Source: Ceratodon purpureus (taxonomy: Eukaryota; Streptophyta; Bryopsida; Pseudoditrichales; Ditrichaceae). Taken from it: a stretch of 64,000 bases of DNA. Below the pieces are notes generated by a model. It worked only from the letters and a program-made list of their open reading frames with translations. It was not told the origin of the DNA and searched no databases. The position numbers and the translations under genes are program-made. Shown here piece after piece: positions 60,883 through 64,000 of the stretch (position 1 is the first letter of the stretch; each line of letters opens with the position of its first letter). The stretch lies in assembly GCA_014871385.1 (NCBI GenBank), contig CM026433.1, forward strand, positions 5,715,585 through 5,779,584, in the 5' to 3' direction.

Positions 60883-62400
60883 TGCGAGTTAACCGTATCA
60901 GCGCCTACGATAGCGAGTGTTTACATTTGGAGAGGACACAAACTAGTAGAATTATTTTTTGATTAACGTAAAATATACTACAGTTTTAATTGGAAGGATT
61001 GAATGTTGTAAATGTCATGCCTTGTTTAGTCCATAAGTGCCACTTGGTACTCAATATGAGCGCCAACCAGAAAGGAAGGGGTCTTGACCAATAGCAAGCA
61101 TTAACTAGGACTAAGAGTGATTGGATGTGGTGAAAATGAGGTGGGAGTGTGGCAAAGATGGGGTCATTTTTACGTCGGTGCTTATAAGATGGTCTACCTT
61201 AATTAATCATCTAGTTCAATATATATATCTTACTAGAGTTATCCTTGAGTTTACCAATATATCATGAATTTTGTCTTCATGTTCTTTCTCCTATTGTGAG
61301 TTCTGTACTTCTACATAATAATTTAGAATAGAAAAGTTTGGTTGTCTCTCTATGTTCGATTATTAAGAGTTTGAAGTTTTTATAATCCCCATTGTTTGAA
61401 ACTAGCGTCTAAGATTTGAATGTTTGAATACCCAAAAAAAAAAAAAAAAAAACCCTATGAATGTCGTTCATCCAACCTACAAAAACAAAATTGAAATTCT
61501 TTGATTTGTTAGCATTTTGCATATGTGAAATTTACAGAGAAGGATGATAAGTGAATTTCTATGCTTCATTTCATACTTAAGCGATTCTCCAAAAACTTCT
61601 AAGAATATAATTCAAAACGGGTTCTTTAATAAATGACCTTAAAATATTCCTAAATTCAAGCACTTTAAAGATGTAGCAAAACCACTTGTATGAAAGTATT
61701 GCATTTCAATCCATCACAACCTACGGATTGTCAAATTTTATTTTTACTATTATTTTAAATTTAATAATGGTTTTGAAAAAAAATTAAAATATTAGTGATA
61801 AAAATAATAAATCTAGATTTATGAATGTAATCTAAATTCACTATTTACAAAATTCACTATGAATATTAGTTTATGATTTTCTTTCTTCTTATACACTACA
61901 ATGAAACTCTCTAATCATATAAATATGGAAAAAGATAAGATCGTTTAGGAGCTACCGCAAATCAATTTTATTGTCATTAATGTTGGAAAAAAACTAATTT
62001 GTCTTTAATTGGAATAGCACCAAGTTCTTGTATACACCTAACAATGATTCTAACAAAACAACTACAAAGTTATTTACTACAGAGAAAAACAAGATTAATG
62101 TTACAAAGAAGAATAGAAAGATTAAAATACATGGTATTTTGATAAACTTCAAAGAAAATTTAAATGTGTGATACCATCGACAAACAAATGCCTAGTTTTG
62201 TTATTTCTCATGGTTTAAAATCAGCTTCGTTCTCTTTTTCACGTTACAGTTAACATTGAAGAAAATCTCTCAATTCCATCAAAGTGAGCTCATTGCCAAT
62301 TTGCCACATTCAGGCAGATAAGAATACATGAAATGGAGTTAGACTGCATTGATTGGTGACATGACTTAATTTTACTCATTAAATCTTGGTAGTTTTAATA
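60883..62400. other. AT-rich intergenic DNA
   Basis: No gene recognised. An A-run at about 61434-61452. Confidence 0.5.
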
Positions 62401-62469
62401 ACATAAGCATGCTTCACCACACCCGGGCAGCCCGTCCCCATGCGCCAGCCAAAAAAACACACGCATCGC

Positions 62470-62517
62470 CACGTGAAAAGCCCACCTCGGACCCATTGCC
62501 AACCTTAAAGCCACGTG
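62470..62517 (+). promoter_or_regulatory. Two G-box (CACGTG) sites
   Basis: GCCACGTGAAAAG (62470-62475 core) and GCCACGTGGAA (62512-62517 core) lie 42 bases apart in a GC-rich island about 0.8 kb upstream of the plastid-targeted gene. G-boxes bind bHLH/bZIP factors in light and ABA responses; function here is inferred. Confidence 0.4.
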
Positions 62518-63324
62518 GAATCCCAGTTGGACCCCTTTTCTACCCATCAGTCCCCCTTTTGAACTCCTTTTGCACTCCTTTTTTCAACGCCAGTGTGAAC
62601 CCGTCAAATTTCCCCCTCTTGAGTCTTATCTCAACGCTCCGAGAAGCCCTCGTCCTCACACAAGCTACAACTTCTTGACGAAGAGGTGTACATATAAATT
62701 CCGACACAGAACCAAAAACGAAACACTATCTTTGAAATGTGCACATTTCCGCGACTGAAATGTTCACGTAGAGTAGACAAACCAGTTTGATACACAGTAA
62801 CGGCTTTGCATATACACACCAGACACTCCTTTCCAACTCATACCACGCTGATACACATCCAATACTGATTCAATACTCGTATAATACCCCCCGGGTATAT
62901 TAAAAACTGGACAAGAAGAATTACATACTAGAAATCCGTCGCTTAACCTAAAAGCGTCATTATGTACCAAAAGTGCACATTACCTTGTCTCAAATCTACG
63001 AATAACACTTCGAGATTTGGTTTTGGTGCAGTGACGGGATTTTGCGGAGGCTTGTCGAAGCACGCCATTTCGGCATCGGCACTTGAATTTCTCGCAAGTT
63101 TAGCTCCGGATTACGCTTGCGAGTGTTTCAGATCACGTCTTTGCGTTGCAGGATTTCGGCAGAGCTTGGAAAATATATCCTTGGTGGGGTATTGATCGAG
63201 AATTGGTGGTTTTAGGCCTGTGGAAGTGTTGGGTTTGTTGAGGTTTTGGGCAGCGATTTGGAAATTGGGTTGGGATTGCAGGGCAGGATTTGGGAGCTTG
63301 TGATCGGAGGAGAGGAGTGTGGCG

Positions 63325-63834
63325 ATGGCGGCTCTGAGTGCTGGGAGCTCCAGCGGCTTGATGCGATGTGGATGCGATGTGGGTTCGTTTCGTGGAGTGT
63401 ACATGATTCCCATGCAGGTTTCGCCTCCTAGAAGAGTAGTTCGAGTGGTTGCAGAAGCGCAGAGGAGTGGACCAGGCAGGACGAAGAAGACGAAGAGTAA
63501 CGCTGTGGGTTCTCTGAGTTCAGCTACGGGTGATGCGGAGGTTAGGGTTTCTAGTGGGGATGTGATGCGGTCTGAGGAAGAGGAGAGCTGTGAGAAGGTT
63601 GAGGAGAAAATTGAGGAGAAGGCGATTGATGTTCCTTTGCAACAGTTGTTGATGGAGAGGTTGAAGCTGGACAAGGCGTTGGACGAAGTGGTGGGATTTA
63701 TGGCTCCCAGGGAGAAGGGCGACATCAGGGATGTGATTCTCATGAGCTTGTCGTTCGCTGTCTTGGTGTATATTTCACAGCGGCTTGTGTGTCTGTATTG
63801 CGTAGTTCGGCACATGGCATCCCAGCAATTCTAG
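63325..63834 (+). CDS. Probable plastid-targeted small membrane protein, function unknown
   Basis: A 169-aa single-exon frame; start chosen at ATG 63325 (MAALSAGSSSG). The first ~45 residues are Ser/Ala/Arg-rich with VVRVVAEA, which looks like a chloroplast transit peptide cleavage zone. Then a basic KKTKS region, an acidic coiled-coil stretch (SEEEESCEKVEEKIEEKA), a conserved-looking helix (LQQLLMERLKLDKALDEVVGFM) and one hydrophobic segment (VILMSLSFAVLVYIS) near the C-terminus. The last 15 residues could be intron read-through, so the 3' end is uncertain. I do not recognise the family. Confidence 0.6.
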   Translation: MAALSAGSSSGLMRCGCDVGSFRGVYMIPMQVSPPRRVVRVVAEAQRSGPGRTKKTKSNAVGSLSSATGDAEVRVSSGDVMRSEEEESCEKVEEKIEEKAIDVPLQQLLMERLKLDKALDEVVGFMAPREKGDIRDVILMSLSFAVLVYISQRLVCLYCVVRHMASQQF

Positions 63835-64000
63835 GTCTAGCAAAGTTTTTAGCAAACAATTCATTCTAGCTTTATCTTCTCCATCCATTTTAGTTGATTG
63901 TTTTATGATTGCTACTGTTTTGTACAATTTTGTATTCATATTTGAAGTGTAATCACCGAGTGTAATATAGTTGGCCATTGGCTTTCGTCTCGCTTGCAAG

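Overview
The window looks like nuclear DNA of a land plant, most likely a moss. It holds spliced plant genes with GT-AG introns, an intronless DYW-type PPR gene of the kind used for organellar RNA editing, an ELIP and a plant-type gulonolactone oxidase family. AT-rich gene-poor stretches carry retroelement and DNA-transposon remains. The exact species is not determined by what I can see; a Physcomitrium-like moss is my inference.

Layout. 1-3.8 kb: 3' part of a Ty3/gypsy polyprotein with its putative 3' LTR and a tRNA-like SINE. 3.8-4.3 kb: an unrecognised 157-codon reading frame. 5.3-7.9 kb: a probable CACTA-type DNA element. 9.1-14.4 kb: minus-strand GULLO and ELIP genes (copy 1). 16.5-19.8 kb: a broken MULE-like transposase. 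20-26.4 kb: AT-rich sequence with repeats and a hairpin. 26.5-30.2 kb: a 1230-aa PPR-DYW gene, followed on the same strand by an OSB-like organellar ssDNA-binding gene fragment (30.3-31 kb). 32.2-39.4 kb: a MITE, a decayed minisatellite and several short tandem or dispersed repeats. 39.5-44.65 kb: second copy of the GULLO+ELIP block in the same orientation. 44.8-48.3 kb: an 11-exon plus-strand gene for a mitochondrial Tim44/mL45-like protein. 48.4-57.8 kb: a very large imperfect palindrome (arms about 4.2-4.5 kb, spacer about 0.75 kb) carrying mirrored fragments of an LRR receptor-like gene. 58.0-59.0 kb: a minus-strand guanine/guanosine-deaminase-like gene. 60.7 kb: a second MITE copy. 63.3-63.8 kb: a probable plastid-targeted protein of unknown function.

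How genes relate. ELIP (photoprotection) and GULLO (FAD-linked aldonolactone oxidase, ascorbate-related chemistry) form a two-gene block duplicated about 30 kb apart. Both copies keep their splice sites and reading frames, which fits dosage amplification of a light/desiccation-stress module. The PPR and OSB-like genes and the mL45-like gene all point to organelle nucleic-acid or translation functions. The most unusual structure is the palindrome, which lies exactly between the convergent 3' ends of the mL45-like and deaminase genes. If transcribed through it could form a long hairpin RNA containing LRR receptor exons.
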